NCBI RefSeq assembly: GCF_963667555.1
Contig: NZ_OY763421.1
Location: 3,117,562 to 3,181,561, forward strand
Direction: 5' to 3'
DNA: 64,000 nt
Origin: an uncultured Methanolobus sp.
GTDB lineage: Archaea; Halobacteriota; Methanosarcinia; Methanosarcinales; Methanosarcinaceae
Part shown: positions 35,625 through 45,072 of the stretch, one piece after another
How the letters are laid out: each line of letters begins with the position of its first letter
How positions within the stretch are numbered: the stretch's first letter is position 1
The notes under the pieces: generated by a model
Database searches by the model: none
Seen by the model: the letters and a program-made list of their open reading frames with translations, nothing else
Told to the model about the DNA's origin: nothing
Program-made: the position numbers and the translations under genes

Positions 35625-37001
35625 ATGAATATCCTCTGTGCCTATAATGCCAATATCGACTCTATTTATCATATAGATGGCAGTGAATTATCCCGCATTA
35701 TCGGTGAATTGGATACCGAAGACTCCGCATTTTCGGATAAACTCCAAAAAAAACTCACCTCGCTTCCCGGTTCAATTTCCTCAAAGTCCGATTTTCTTGC
35801 AGGTCTTATTACCTGCATGCGTGAAGGAACAGGCGCAGAGTGGATGGTAAAAGACCATGATGTGTTTGAATGGATCAAGAAGACCTTCATCGATGGCTCT
35901 TTTATGAGAATGGGCGGCAACATGGGAATAATGTCCAACGTCCTTTCAGAACTCGGAGCTTCAAAGGTTGTGCCCAATGTGGCAAGTTTATCTAAATTGC
36001 AGCTTTCCTTTTTTTCCACTAAAGCTATTTATCATCCATTTGAAGGAAAACTCTATAAAAGCTCTGAACTGGAAAAACTGCTTCCAGCAAATAACAATCA
36101 ACAAGAGCTCATACATTTTGTTTTTGATTTCAGAAAAGGTGATGCAGTATCTATTTCAGGACAGGAGTTTACAGTTCCAAGGGAAAACAGGTTCATAGCG
36201 ACCTATGATCCATTGAATTTTGAGCTTCATATGGATGAAGAATTCAGGAAATATTCCGAAGAACATATATCAGAAATCGATGGAGCTATAATTTCAGGTT
36301 ATCATATGCTTCAGGATAATTCTGCAACAGGCTCAGATTACAAATCTAAACTGGATTCATCCCTAAACCAACTTCAAAGCTGGAAAAATATCCGCAAGGA
36401 CTTACACATCCATGTTGAATTCGGTCATTTTTCATCAAATGATATTGCATTATACGCATTCTCCAGGCTTTCACTAATTGCAGACCGGATAGGAATGAAC
36501 GAAGATGAACTTGCCATGCTCGCAGGATTGAATGGCATTGACCCCAAACCAATTCTTGAAATGGATTCCGTGGCAATTGCAGATGCCGCAATTTCACTCT
36601 GCAACGATTCAGGACTTTGCAGGATGCTTATTCATACAAGGGAGTTCGTTGTTTCAGTTTCATGCATGAGGGATGATGATCCCGAAATTATAATCGAGGC
36701 TATGAACTTCGGAGCAGGATGCGCTGCAGCCTTTGCATGTTCCGGTAAACTCGATGACAGGAACAAATTGCTTGAAACCGCATCTGATATTCCAGAAAGC
36801 GAATCTGGAAAAAAGGAATCTTCAAGACTGGCACAGCACATTGAGGACAAATTAAAATGCAGTACTGTGTGTGGAATACATCATGCATATCAGGTTGCCA
36901 TCGTTCCCACACGCATCTGTGATGAACCTGTCTCAACCGTGGGACTTGGCGACACTATATCAGCCGCCATTTTTTTAAGGGAGCTTGAACTCAGTTCCTG
37001 A
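35625..37001 (+). CDS. Second ADP-dependent sugar kinase paralog (PFK/GK family)
   Basis: 458 residues and clearly related to the preceding kinase: AYNANIDSIYHI, SDFLAGLITCMREGTGAEW, RMGGNMGIMSNVLSELGASKVV, AIISGYHMLQ and VSTVGLGDTISAAIF are all conserved, including the GxGD catalytic Asp. It is shorter and more diverged, so it may be the glucose-specific form, a dimer partner or a regulatory subunit (inference). It starts 3 bases after the stop of the first gene. Confidence 0.88.
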   Translation: MNILCAYNANIDSIYHIDGSELSRIIGELDTEDSAFSDKLQKKLTSLPGSISSKSDFLAGLITCMREGTGAEWMVKDHDVFEWIKKTFIDGSFMRMGGNMGIMSNVLSELGASKVVPNVASLSKLQLSFFSTKAIYHPFEGKLYKSSELEKLLPANNNQQELIHFVFDFRKGDAVSISGQEFTVPRENRFIATYDPLNFELHMDEEFRKYSEEHISEIDGAIISGYHMLQDNSATGSDYKSKLDSSLNQLQSWKNIRKDLHIHVEFGHFSSNDIALYAFSRLSLIADRIGMNEDELAMLAGLNGIDPKPILEMDSVAIADAAISLCNDSGLCRMLIHTREFVVSVSCMRDDDPEIIIEAMNFGAGCAAAFACSGKLDDRNKLLETASDIPESESGKKESSRLAQHIEDKLKCSTVCGIHHAYQVAIVPTRICDEPVSTVGLGDTISAAIFLRELELSS

Positions 37002-37002
37002 T

Positions 37003-37839
37003 ATGTACACTCTTTTCTCTGAGAATTTCAATCTTGACTATACTCTTGATTGTGGTCAGGTCTTCCGCTGGGATCTTATTGATGACTGGTGGACTGGAGT
37101 TGTGAATGGACATGTTGCAAGGCTTCAGCAGGACAAAGACAGCGGTGAGGTTCTTGTAGACTGCTCCCTGCCGAAAAGTTTCTTTGAGAACTACTTCCGC
37201 TTTGATGATGACCTTGATTCCATTCTTCAGGAAGTGAACAAGGATGAATTCATGGACAAAGCCATTAAAAAGTACATGGGAATGCGCCTTATCAGGCAGG
37301 ATCCCTGGGAGTGTCTGATATCATATATGCTTGCAACAGCATGGAGTATTCCCAACATCAAGCGTGCGATCTCCATGATGTGTGCGAACTACGGAAAAGA
37401 GATCGAGGATGGTTACTACAGTTTTCCTGAACCCCACGCACTTGTTCATGCATGTGACGATGACCTGCGTGCCTGCAAACTTGGTTTCAGGGGTGGCCGT
37501 GTGATAAAAGCTGCAAGGCATGTTGAGGATGGAAATCTGGTTCTTGATGATGTTTTCAAAGTGGACTACGAGGAAGCCAAACAGAGACTGATGTTCCTTG
37601 AGGGCATCGGTGAGAAAGTTGCGGACTGCATTCTCCTTTTTGCATTTGAAAAGATGGAAGCGTTTCCTGTGGACACTCATGTTGAAAAGGTTGTGAAGAC
37701 CGTTTACGGTCATCATGAATATTTCAATGGAAATGCAACCAAAAGCAAGATAGGAAACTGGGGGAGAATGTATTTCGGACATTACTGTGGTTACGCACAG
37801 CAATATTTCTTCTATCAGAAAAGGCTTGAAGGACTATAA
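37003..37839 (+). CDS. ogg: 8-oxoguanine DNA glycosylase (Ogg1-type HhH-GPD)
   Basis: 278 residues. Excises oxidised guanine from DNA. The HhH-GPD motif with catalytic lysine (LEGIGEKVADC, about 203-213) and the catalytic Asp in FPVDTHV (about 226-232) are present, and the N-terminal domain with LDYTLDCGQVFRW is typical of the Ogg1 class. The ATG at 37003 is one base past the previous stop; a TTG at 36985 next to AAGGGAG is an alternative overlapping start. Translationally coupled to the kinase pair. Confidence 0.9.
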   Translation: MYTLFSENFNLDYTLDCGQVFRWDLIDDWWTGVVNGHVARLQQDKDSGEVLVDCSLPKSFFENYFRFDDDLDSILQEVNKDEFMDKAIKKYMGMRLIRQDPWECLISYMLATAWSIPNIKRAISMMCANYGKEIEDGYYSFPEPHALVHACDDDLRACKLGFRGGRVIKAARHVEDGNLVLDDVFKVDYEEAKQRLMFLEGIGEKVADCILLFAFEKMEAFPVDTHVEKVVKTVYGHHEYFNGNATKSKIGNWGRMYFGHYCGYAQQYFFYQKRLEGL

Positions 37840-37887
37840 TTTTAAATCCGTATTCGAAATAGCAAAATGAAGTATCATGGGTACAGG

Positions 37888-39234
37888 CTATTTACCCTGC
37901 TCCCATTTTCGCATAAAAACCCTGAAGTCAGGGTCTTTTATCTCTAGGATATCTTCATCTTCAAGAATCGTGAAGCTTTCTAACACTGCTTTTCCAAGGT
38001 GTTTGCCAAGGGAGCAGGTCTTCATCCTTTCCTGAAGCAATTCTTTTGCAGTTGTGAACTTTCGTTTTATATCTGCAACATAGAACCCGTCTTCAATGTA
38101 CATGGAAAAAAGCTCGTCAGAGTTGCTGTATTTCATCTTGAAACCTTTTGCATGTTCAGTTACCCAGACAGGTGGTCCTCTATGCTTTTTCACAACCGGG
38201 AGTTCAGATGATACCAGCTCAACAACAACTATGGCTCGTTCATTTGCCTGGTATCCGGAGTTGAGAACCTGAAAATCATATTCTTCAAGAAGTGCACGGA
38301 CCGAATTTTCCATCTTGTCAAGTTGTGGATACAGTATGTCGTCCACAAGTTCAGGAGTTTCAAAAACAACAGCTATAAATGAGCTTCTCCGGGACTGCAT
38401 AATGTCTTTAATCTCATCATCTGACATGGGTTCTTTTGCTTTTGGGAAAAAGAAATCTTCTGAAGGAGCATCTGAATATGCCCTGCACGCATCAATGAAC
38501 TGTGCAAAGCGGTTAAGGGAAAGTGCTGCTGCAACATTTCTTTTCGGGTCAGTAGGATCGATGACCACCAGCGGGTCTTCGTGTTTGAGAGTCCCATGTT
38601 CCAGCATGTCTATTACAAGTCCCGGTTTCCAGGTGCAGGCATTGCGTATGAGGTTGCGGAAAGAGCCATAGTGGACTATGAGCAGTTCTGTAAGGTAGCC
38701 TGAAAATCCCTGTGTACGAAGTTCTGAACCATAGGTTCCGGTTCCCTTCATGAACTGTTTCATCATGAGTACATCGTCTTCCCTGCCGGGGATGCTCATT
38801 TTGATGAATTCGTTGTGGAATGGTGTCCTGTCAACTGCGGATTTTATCTCGGATGCGGACTCAACGGCAAAACATGGTACTAGATCAACATCGAAGCCTT
38901 TGTAATGCATGTTAAGGTATGGATGCTCTGCATAACGCTCTTCTACGTTTTTTCCATTCCTTGCCACTTCCCTCGCAATAAGGAGTCCGTTCTCTTCCAG
39001 TTCTTCACGGCTCACATTTTCAGGGAATGAGATAAAGATGTCAAGGTCGTGTGTGCCTGATATCCATGTATTTCTGGCTGCGGAACCTACAAGTTTCGGT
39101 ATGATGCCATCTATTCCTTTTATTCTTGCAATGGTACTAACTCTTGCAAGTAGTTCTGAAGCAACTTCCTGTAACTTCTCTTTTTCAGCAGGACCGGGTT
39201 TGATCCTTCCAAGTACCAGTTCTTCTAGTGTCAT
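37888..39234 (-). CDS. cca: CCA-adding enzyme (tRNA nucleotidyltransferase, archaeal class I)
   Basis: Adds or repairs the 3' CCA of tRNAs. The polymerase-beta signature is GSAARNTWISGTHDLDIFISF (split motif GS...D-x-D, residues about 51-70), with the third carboxylate in DVDLVPC (about 116-122). Length 448 matches the archaeal enzyme. A TATA element (TTTATAAAGG on the minus strand, near 39271-39280) lies about 43 bases before the ATG. It converges on the ogg gene. Confidence 0.95.
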   Translation of the reverse strand: MTLEELVLGRIKPGPAEKEKLQEVASELLARVSTIARIKGIDGIIPKLVGSAARNTWISGTHDLDIFISFPENVSREELEENGLLIAREVARNGKNVEERYAEHPYLNMHYKGFDVDLVPCFAVESASEIKSAVDRTPFHNEFIKMSIPGREDDVLMMKQFMKGTGTYGSELRTQGFSGYLTELLIVHYGSFRNLIRNACTWKPGLVIDMLEHGTLKHEDPLVVIDPTDPKRNVAAALSLNRFAQFIDACRAYSDAPSEDFFFPKAKEPMSDDEIKDIMQSRRSSFIAVVFETPELVDDILYPQLDKMENSVRALLEEYDFQVLNSGYQANERAIVVVELVSSELPVVKKHRGPPVWVTEHAKGFKMKYSNSDELFSMYIEDGFYVADIKRKFTTAKELLQERMKTCSLGKHLGKAVLESFTILEDEDILEIKDPDFRVFMRKWEQGK

Positions 39235-39340
39235 TTTTGATCTTGAGATTTGAACCCTTATTATGAGGACCCTTTATAAAAAAGTAATGAAGATACTCTA
39301 AAAAAGTTAGTCGTACCTTTAGTATTTGACAAAAGACACC

Positions 39341-40465
39341 TTAGCAAATACCTATGTTCTCTTTCTTGATAACATGATTGTAGTTCTTGTAACCAAGAAT
39401 ATCTGCTATCAGGTCTGTGTGCTGGCCTTTGACCTTTTCCAGTTCTTCGGAAGTGTAGTCGGTTATACCTTTTGCAAAGATCTTGCCTTCACAGAGTATC
39501 TCTACTATTTCTCCCCTGTCAAATTCCCCATTGACCTTTGTGACTCCTGAAGGAAGCAGGCTCATACTATTAAGTATTGCTTCTCTTGCACCGGTGTCTA
39601 CCTCAATGGAACCGCATGATTTTGAAAGCAGTATCCAGCGTATCCTGTTCTTGTGGACTTCCTGGTTGGCAAGGAACAGTGTTCCGATATCTTCCCCGGA
39701 AAGTACTTTTGTGACCACATTCTCAGTAGCGCTGTTAGTGATTATCATGTAGCAGCCTGACATGTAACATATCTTGGCAGCCTCTATCTTGGTCCTCATG
39801 CCGCCAACACCTTTCATGCTTGTAGGACTTCCTCCATAGCTTTCGATCTCAGGGGTTATTTCCTCTACAAGGCTCAGGAGTTTTGCGTCATCGTTGCGTT
39901 TTGGGTTCTTGTCGTAAAGACCGTCAATATCTGAAAGTATAATGAGAAGGTCAGCTTCCATCTTGCTGGCAACCATTGCGGAAAGTTTGTCATTGTCTCC
40001 GAATGTGGCCTCAATCTCGTTAACGGATGTACTGTCGTTCTCGTTGATGATGGGGATGACTCCGTAGCTCAGCAGGGTGGAAATACTGTTCCTGAGGTTG
40101 AGATAGGTAAGCCTGTTTGAGAAAGAGTCGTATGTCAGGAGTATCTGGGCTACTTTCAGGTTGTGTTTTGAAAAAGAGCTGCACCATTCCTGCATGAGCA
40201 CACTCTGACCCACGGCGGCACACGCCTGTCTTACCGGTATTTCTTTGGGACGGCTGTCAAAATCAAGAATATCGATACCTATCCCGATTGCTCCGGAACT
40301 TACAAGGATCACCTTTTTCCCCATTTCATGGAGTTCGGCAACCTGAGCAGCCATGTTTTCCATGAAGTGCCGGTTAAGCTTTCCGTCTTCGGTATTGATG
40401 GATGATGTTCCTATCTTTACAACGATCTTATTCACATTTTTGAAGAGCTCTTTCCTGTCGTACAA
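39341..40465 (-). CDS. proB: Glutamate 5-kinase with PUA domain
   Basis: First enzyme of proline synthesis, forming gamma-glutamyl phosphate. 374 residues: amino-acid kinase domain (about 8-260) with VVKIGTSSI, VSSGAIGIG, NENDSTS and VGGMRTKIEAA, then a C-terminal PUA domain (about 280-360). The start is a TTG with a weak binding site. It lies 34 bases downstream of proA, giving a proA-proB operon on the minus strand. No proC is in the window. Confidence 0.94.
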   Translation of the reverse strand: MYDRKELFKNVNKIVVKIGTSSINTEDGKLNRHFMENMAAQVAELHEMGKKVILVSSGAIGIGIDILDFDSRPKEIPVRQACAAVGQSVLMQEWCSSFSKHNLKVAQILLTYDSFSNRLTYLNLRNSISTLLSYGVIPIINENDSTSVNEIEATFGDNDKLSAMVASKMEADLLIILSDIDGLYDKNPKRNDDAKLLSLVEEITPEIESYGGSPTSMKGVGGMRTKIEAAKICYMSGCYMIITNSATENVVTKVLSGEDIGTLFLANQEVHKNRIRWILLSKSCGSIEVDTGAREAILNSMSLLPSGVTKVNGEFDRGEIVEILCEGKIFAKGITDYTSEELEKVKGQHTDLIADILGYKNYNHVIKKENIGIC

Positions 40466-40499
40466 AAGTGATGCCCCTGTGTGTTTATCTTAACCTTTC

Positions 40500-41855
40500 T
40501 TATTTCCTGGAAACTGCATCACCGACTTTCTTGTTGAGCTTTCGGTGTGTGTATTTCTTTGCTTCAGGTCCAACGTAGTCTGCAACTTTGTCTCCGTTGC
40601 CTACGAGTATGTACTTGTAGATGAGAAGTCCTTCCATTCCCACAGGACCACGTGCGTGGATCTTGTTAGTGCTTATTCCGACTTCTGCTCCTTTTCCATA
40701 ACGGAAACCGTCTGCAAATCGGGTTGATGCGTTAAGCATTACACTGGATGAGTCCACAAGTTCTGTGAATTTCTTCTTCCTGAGGTCATTCTCCGTGATG
40801 ATGCCGTCAGTGTGGTGTGAACCATAGTGGTTGATGTGCTCGATGGCCTCTTCCATTGAGTCTACTATCTTGATGGAGAGTGTAAGGTCGTTGTATTCCG
40901 TTCTCCAGTCATCTTCAATGGCTCTGGCTATACTTTTAAGGAAGTCTATCTGTCCGAGTATCTCAAAGGATGCTTCATCACAGCGCATCTGAACACCGGC
41001 TTCATCATACATTCTTGCCATCTTTGGCAGGAACTTGTCAGCTATCTCCGCATTTATCAGCAGTGTTTCCATTGCGTTACACACAGCAGGATACTGTACT
41101 TTAGAATCGAAACAGACTTCATATGCTTTTGAAAGGTCTGCTTCAACGTCAACATAAACATGGCAGATACCGTCTGCATGTCCGAGAACCGGGATCTTGG
41201 TGTTGTCCTGCATGTATTTGACAAACGCATTGGAGCCTCTTGGGATAAGCAGGTCGATGTATGCATCCATGCTCAGGATGTCGTTGACCTCTTCCCTTGT
41301 TTCCATGAGCTGGAATGCGCCGGTTGGCATTCCTTTTGTGGATTCTGCAGCTTCATTCAATAAGTCGAAGATAACACGGTTGGAATTGAGAGCCTCGCTT
41401 CCGCCTTTGAATATGGTGGCATTGCCGCTTTTAAGGCATAAGGACATGACCTGTGGCACTACATCAGGACGTGCTTCAAATATCACTCCGATAAGCCCTA
41501 TAGGGCAGCTTACCTGATAGAGTTCAAGTCCCTGGTCAAGTTCGAGTGCGTCCATGGTCTTGCCCACGGGGTCTTCAAGGTTTATTACGTCACGGATGCC
41601 GTCTATCATTCCGCTGATCTTACTGTCGCTGACCTTAAGCCTGTCCACAAGAGCCTGGGAAAGTTCACCTTTCCTTTTGAGCTTCTCTGCTGCTTCAATG
41701 TCTTTCTGGTTAGCTTCGAGTATCTTATCGCGATTATCGTCAAGTGCCTGTGCCATTGCTTCAAGGGCGGCATTCTTTGTGTCTGTGCTGACACTTGCAA
41801 GAATGATGGATGCCTTCTTTGCCTCAATGACCTTTTCTTCAATTTCAAGAACCAT
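40500..41855 (-). CDS. proA: Gamma-glutamyl phosphate reductase
   Basis: Reduces glutamyl phosphate to glutamate semialdehyde. 451 residues of the aldehyde dehydrogenase superfamily, with catalytic Cys in QYPAVCNAMETLL (about 270) and FKGGSEALNSNR. AAGGTGG precedes the ATG. First gene of the proA-proB operon; its promoter should lie in the AT-rich 41880-41950 stretch. Confidence 0.95.
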   Translation of the reverse strand: MVLEIEEKVIEAKKASIILASVSTDTKNAALEAMAQALDDNRDKILEANQKDIEAAEKLKRKGELSQALVDRLKVSDSKISGMIDGIRDVINLEDPVGKTMDALELDQGLELYQVSCPIGLIGVIFEARPDVVPQVMSLCLKSGNATIFKGGSEALNSNRVIFDLLNEAAESTKGMPTGAFQLMETREEVNDILSMDAYIDLLIPRGSNAFVKYMQDNTKIPVLGHADGICHVYVDVEADLSKAYEVCFDSKVQYPAVCNAMETLLINAEIADKFLPKMARMYDEAGVQMRCDEASFEILGQIDFLKSIARAIEDDWRTEYNDLTLSIKIVDSMEEAIEHINHYGSHHTDGIITENDLRKKKFTELVDSSSVMLNASTRFADGFRYGKGAEVGISTNKIHARGPVGMEGLLIYKYILVGNGDKVADYVGPEAKKYTHRKLNKKVGDAVSRK

Positions 41856-42053
41856 GAATAAACCACCTTGGGTTTTTTAAAAGAGTGATGTGAGATTATT
41901 AAAATTTATTGTCTATATAGTGATATTGCACATAGTTCTTTGGTTTTATATTTGTCGATTATGGATTCTTTTAAAAGCTATCATACAGCAATCTGTTAGT
42001 ATTCTGTTCATGAGTGCCGTATGATATATTTAGATTCATTTAGATTCGTTTTA

Positions 42054-42779
42054 TCATCTTCTTGAGTTCAATTTTGCAAGCAAACGAAGTATTTCAATGT
42101 AGAGCCATACCAGTGTTACAAGAAGTCCGAATGCGCTGTACCATTCCATGTATTTCGGAGCGTGTGATTCAACCCCGCTTTCAATGAAGTCAAAGTCAAG
42201 TACGAGGTTAAGTGCAGCGATAATAACAACAAAGACGCTGATACCAATGCTCAACGGACTTGCATTATCTATCTCAAGTACAGGTATGGAGCTACCGAAA
42301 AAGCTCAGTACAATATTTATGAAATAGACCAGCGCAATTCCCGCCGTAGCAGCGAAAACTCCTAGTTTGAAGTTTTCAGTTGGTCTGATGATGCGTGACT
42401 TATAGGCAAACAACAATGCAAGGAATATGCCTAATGTAAGAAAAATTGCCTGTGAAACGATCCCCGGATACATTATTTCAAAAACGGATGATATTCCTCC
42501 AAGGAAAAGTCCTTCAAACGCGGCATATATAGGTGCAGTTACAGGTGCTGAAGTTTTTTTGAAGATTGTGATCAAGGCGGTAATAAGTCCTCCAACAACA
42601 CCGACCATCATGAGCATCAGACTATTGGCTCCAAGACCCCATGTGTATGTGGCGGTAACAAGTAATATACATATCAAGAGGAATGACTTATTGGCAGTTC
42701 CTCCCAGAGTCATGCTGTCCTCTGAATAACTATAATCGGTAAATGTATTTTTGTTCAAAGCCGGATTTGCAGTACGCAT
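42054..42779 (-). CDS. Bax inhibitor-1/YccA family membrane protein
   Basis: 241 residues with about seven transmembrane helices after a polar N-terminus. The N-terminal FTDYSYSEDSMTLGGTANKSFLL and the C-terminal LDFDFIESGVESHAPKYMEWYSAFGLLVTLVWLYIEILRLL (given in part) match the YccA/BI-1 family, which forms proton-regulated calcium leak channels in characterised members. Role in methanogens unknown. Monocistronic. Confidence 0.88.
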   Translation of the reverse strand: MRTANPALNKNTFTDYSYSEDSMTLGGTANKSFLLICILLVTATYTWGLGANSLMLMMVGVVGGLITALITIFKKTSAPVTAPIYAAFEGLFLGGISSVFEIMYPGIVSQAIFLTLGIFLALLFAYKSRIIRPTENFKLGVFAATAGIALVYFINIVLSFFGSSIPVLEIDNASPLSIGISVFVVIIAALNLVLDFDFIESGVESHAPKYMEWYSAFGLLVTLVWLYIEILRLLAKLNSRR

Positions 42780-42943
42780 TATGTATCACTCTTTGTTTTT
42801 CTATATAGGTGGGTAGTTAGGTTATGATAGTATGAATTATCTCTATTCTGATATATGTTTTTGTAGACTGTATCAGTTATCTAAAAAATATCCTCAATTA
42901 CTTACAAGAGGACTTCTGAATAGCGGAACTATTAATCAAATAT

Positions 42944-43621
42944 TCATTTTGATCTGCTTTGTCCCCAAATCCAGAATATCTGATCAAGATTTCTGCATGA
43001 TATTCCTGTCAACTCTGAAACCAACTCACATATCTGTATTTCATTTCCAAGTCCGATTTCTTCTAATGCATTTTTTACGTGCACATCAGGTTTTACGGTG
43101 TCTATGCCAAGACAGAGTCTCAGGTTTTGGACAGTCGCAAGGCCAACATTATTTATGCACAATATTGGATCACTTTCATTAGAATAATCAAATTCATTGG
43201 CCCACTTTAACATGGCTTCTTTATCAGATTCTAATCCATTTTCTTTTTTATATTCTATAAATGCATTAACCATATCTTTCAGCATATTATAACGCCAATA
43301 ATTGTCCTTTGAGATGTTCAATCCAAGTACTTTATCGCAGAATTCTTTTTCACCCATCAAATCTATGAGCTCGCTCATTTTTTCCAAGGTGGATACATAA
43401 TGATAGTTTTCTTGATACTTCAAAAAACGTGGTTCTGCAATTTTATCCCAGTTCAGATGCATTGCTAAAACAGTATTTACTATGGCTCCAACATGATTAT
43501 TTGTCCATTCATCGTTTTGTTCTCTCTTTACTTTTTCACGGATTGTTTCTTGTGAATTGCTTATTTTGGTATTTTGCATATCTTCGATTCTTTTTTTCAA
43601 ATCATCAATTTTGCTTGTCAT
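42944..43621 (-). CDS. HhH-GPD-like protein lacking the catalytic lysine
   Basis: 225 residues. The N-terminus is a charged coiled-coil-like helix (about 1-40). The C-terminal part contains a helix-hairpin-helix-like segment INNVGLATVQNLRLCLG and then VKPDVHVKNAL (about 155-185), which matches the G-x-K...D-T-H-V core of HhH DNA glycosylases. The Asp is kept but the catalytic Lys is replaced by Ala. It may be a monofunctional glycosylase, a DNA-binding remnant or a novel effector. AT-rich; no homolog recognised by name. Confidence 0.55.
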   Translation of the reverse strand: MTSKIDDLKKRIEDMQNTKISNSQETIREKVKREQNDEWTNNHVGAIVNTVLAMHLNWDKIAEPRFLKYQENYHYVSTLEKMSELIDLMGEKEFCDKVLGLNISKDNYWRYNMLKDMVNAFIEYKKENGLESDKEAMLKWANEFDYSNESDPILCINNVGLATVQNLRLCLGIDTVKPDVHVKNALEEIGLGNEIQICELVSELTGISCRNLDQIFWIWGQSRSK

Positions 43622-43710
43622 AAATTTACGTAGTATGTTACAGAATATATACTCTGCTATTTTTGTTTTGAAATTAAAAAATTAAGTGGATGAATCTAAA
43701 AAACAAAATC

Positions 43711-44862
43711 TCAAATATTATTCGTGCCCCGGCTTATAATGTCCACATACTCCGTAAACAGATACCTCTTATATCTTTTCTTGCCGGTGATCTCGGTCAG
43801 AATGCCGATCTCTTCAAATTTGTTCATAAGGCTGGTTGCGGTTACGGATGTAATGTTGAGTCTTTCCACAACATCGGCATTGCTTATAAGAGGGCTTTCA
43901 AAAAGCAGGTCGATAAGTCTTATGGCATGGATGCTTGAGACTGACTTTTCATAGAGGAGTTTTGTCATATCGTCCTTCAATTTTATTATTTCTCTTGCAG
44001 TGTTCACAGCTTCTTCTGAGGTTTCGCTCACTCCTTTGAGGAAGAACTTGAGCCACTCTTCCCATGCACCTTTGGTACGAACCTTCATCAGCAGGTCATA
44101 ATATTCACTTCTATTGTTCTTCAGGTAGAAACTCAGGTATAGCAGGGGTTTTGAAAGAATCTCTTTCCAGACCAGATAGAATGTGATGAGGAGTCTTCCA
44201 ATCCTTCCATTACCATCAAGGAAAGGATGTATCGTTTCAAACTGTGCGTGGATAAGTCCAATCTTCACAAGTGCCGGTATGTTATCTTTCTCAAGAAGGA
44301 ACCTTTCAAGTCCCTCTATGGCAGGCAGTGTGATATCCGGCGTAGGTGGTACAAATATCGCTTCTCTGATGGATGCACCCGGAGTTCCGATGTAATTCTG
44401 AACCGTTTTGAAATTGCCAGAGTTAAGTCCGTCTCCTCTTGTACCTTCAAGAAGGATTTTATGGATCTCCTTAATCAGTTCAATAGACATCGACGTTTCT
44501 TTCAGTCTGTTAATTCCATAATCAAGAGCTGAAATATAATTCACAACTTCTTTTATCTCATTTATGTCTTCCTTCGGAACAAGGTCGGCTTCAAATTCCA
44601 GCACTCCTTCAAGTGATGCCTGAGTGCCTTCAATCTGTGAACTGAGAAGTGCTTCTTTCTTCACATACATGGCAATGAACAAATCTGGATTAGGAAGCAC
44701 TGAAGTGATTCCATCAAGTCTTGCTAAATTTCTGTCAGCTTTCGATAAAAGTAGTCTCAGTTCATCATCGTAATCAATTGGAGGCTCCGGCGGTAACTCT
44801 TTTGGTATGAATGATCTGTATCCGTTAGGTGTCAGTACAAATTTTCCTGCTCTTTCATTCAT
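43711..44862 (-). CDS. Fic-domain protein (AMPylase family) with winged-helix C-terminus
   Basis: 383 residues. Catalytic motif HPFLDGNGRIGR (about 213-224) is intact, so transfer of AMP from ATP to a target hydroxyl is expected. The N-terminal inhibitory helix motif S-S-Q-I-E-G (about 73-78) is the (S/T)xxxE(G/N) type of class II Fic proteins, indicating auto-inhibition. The last 70 residues (ISNADVVERLNITSVTATSLMNKFEEIGIL) form a winged-helix domain. GGAGGAG precedes the ATG. A periodic palindrome array lies upstream, suggesting autoregulation. Confidence 0.9.
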   Translation of the reverse strand: MNERAGKFVLTPNGYRSFIPKELPPEPPIDYDDELRLLLSKADRNLARLDGITSVLPNPDLFIAMYVKKEALLSSQIEGTQASLEGVLEFEADLVPKEDINEIKEVVNYISALDYGINRLKETSMSIELIKEIHKILLEGTRGDGLNSGNFKTVQNYIGTPGASIREAIFVPPTPDITLPAIEGLERFLLEKDNIPALVKIGLIHAQFETIHPFLDGNGRIGRLLITFYLVWKEILSKPLLYLSFYLKNNRSEYYDLLMKVRTKGAWEEWLKFFLKGVSETSEEAVNTAREIIKLKDDMTKLLYEKSVSSIHAIRLIDLLFESPLISNADVVERLNITSVTATSLMNKFEEIGILTEITGKKRYKRYLFTEYVDIISRGTNNI

Positions 44863-44901
44863 AAGTTACTCCTCCAAACAAAACAAAGAATATGTTCAAC
44901 A

Positions 44902-45032
44902 TTTAAATTAAGGACTCTTAATTTAAAATTCAACTCACATTCTAAGTAAAGCCTTCTTTATTTAAAATGCTATCTTCTATTCTAAGTAAAGGATCCTTTA
45001 CTTAGAATCCTCTCTCCTATTCTAAGTAAAGC
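44902..45032. promoter_or_regulatory. Palindromic operator array upstream of the Fic gene
   Basis: Four related sites. Site A, 44902-44927: palindrome with 4-base centre (AAATTAAG / CTTAATTT core). Site B, 44939-44968: imperfect 30-bp palindrome, 11 of 15 pairs. Site C, 44979-45008: perfect 30-bp palindrome with half-site ATTCTAAGTAAAGGA. Site D, 45019-45032: single half-site. ATTCTAAGTAAAG recurs at 44939, 44979 and 45019, an exact 40-bp period. Site A overlaps the likely TATA region of the Fic promoter on the minus strand. Confidence 0.75.
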
Positions 45033-45072
45033 AAACTAAAATTAAAATAAAAATCAACTCCTCAACACAAGC

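Noticed and set aside
44902-45032. CRISPR array reading of the 40-bp periodic repeats
   Set aside because: Repeats are only 13-15 bases per half-site, are palindromic around their centres, and only three copies exist next to no cas genes.
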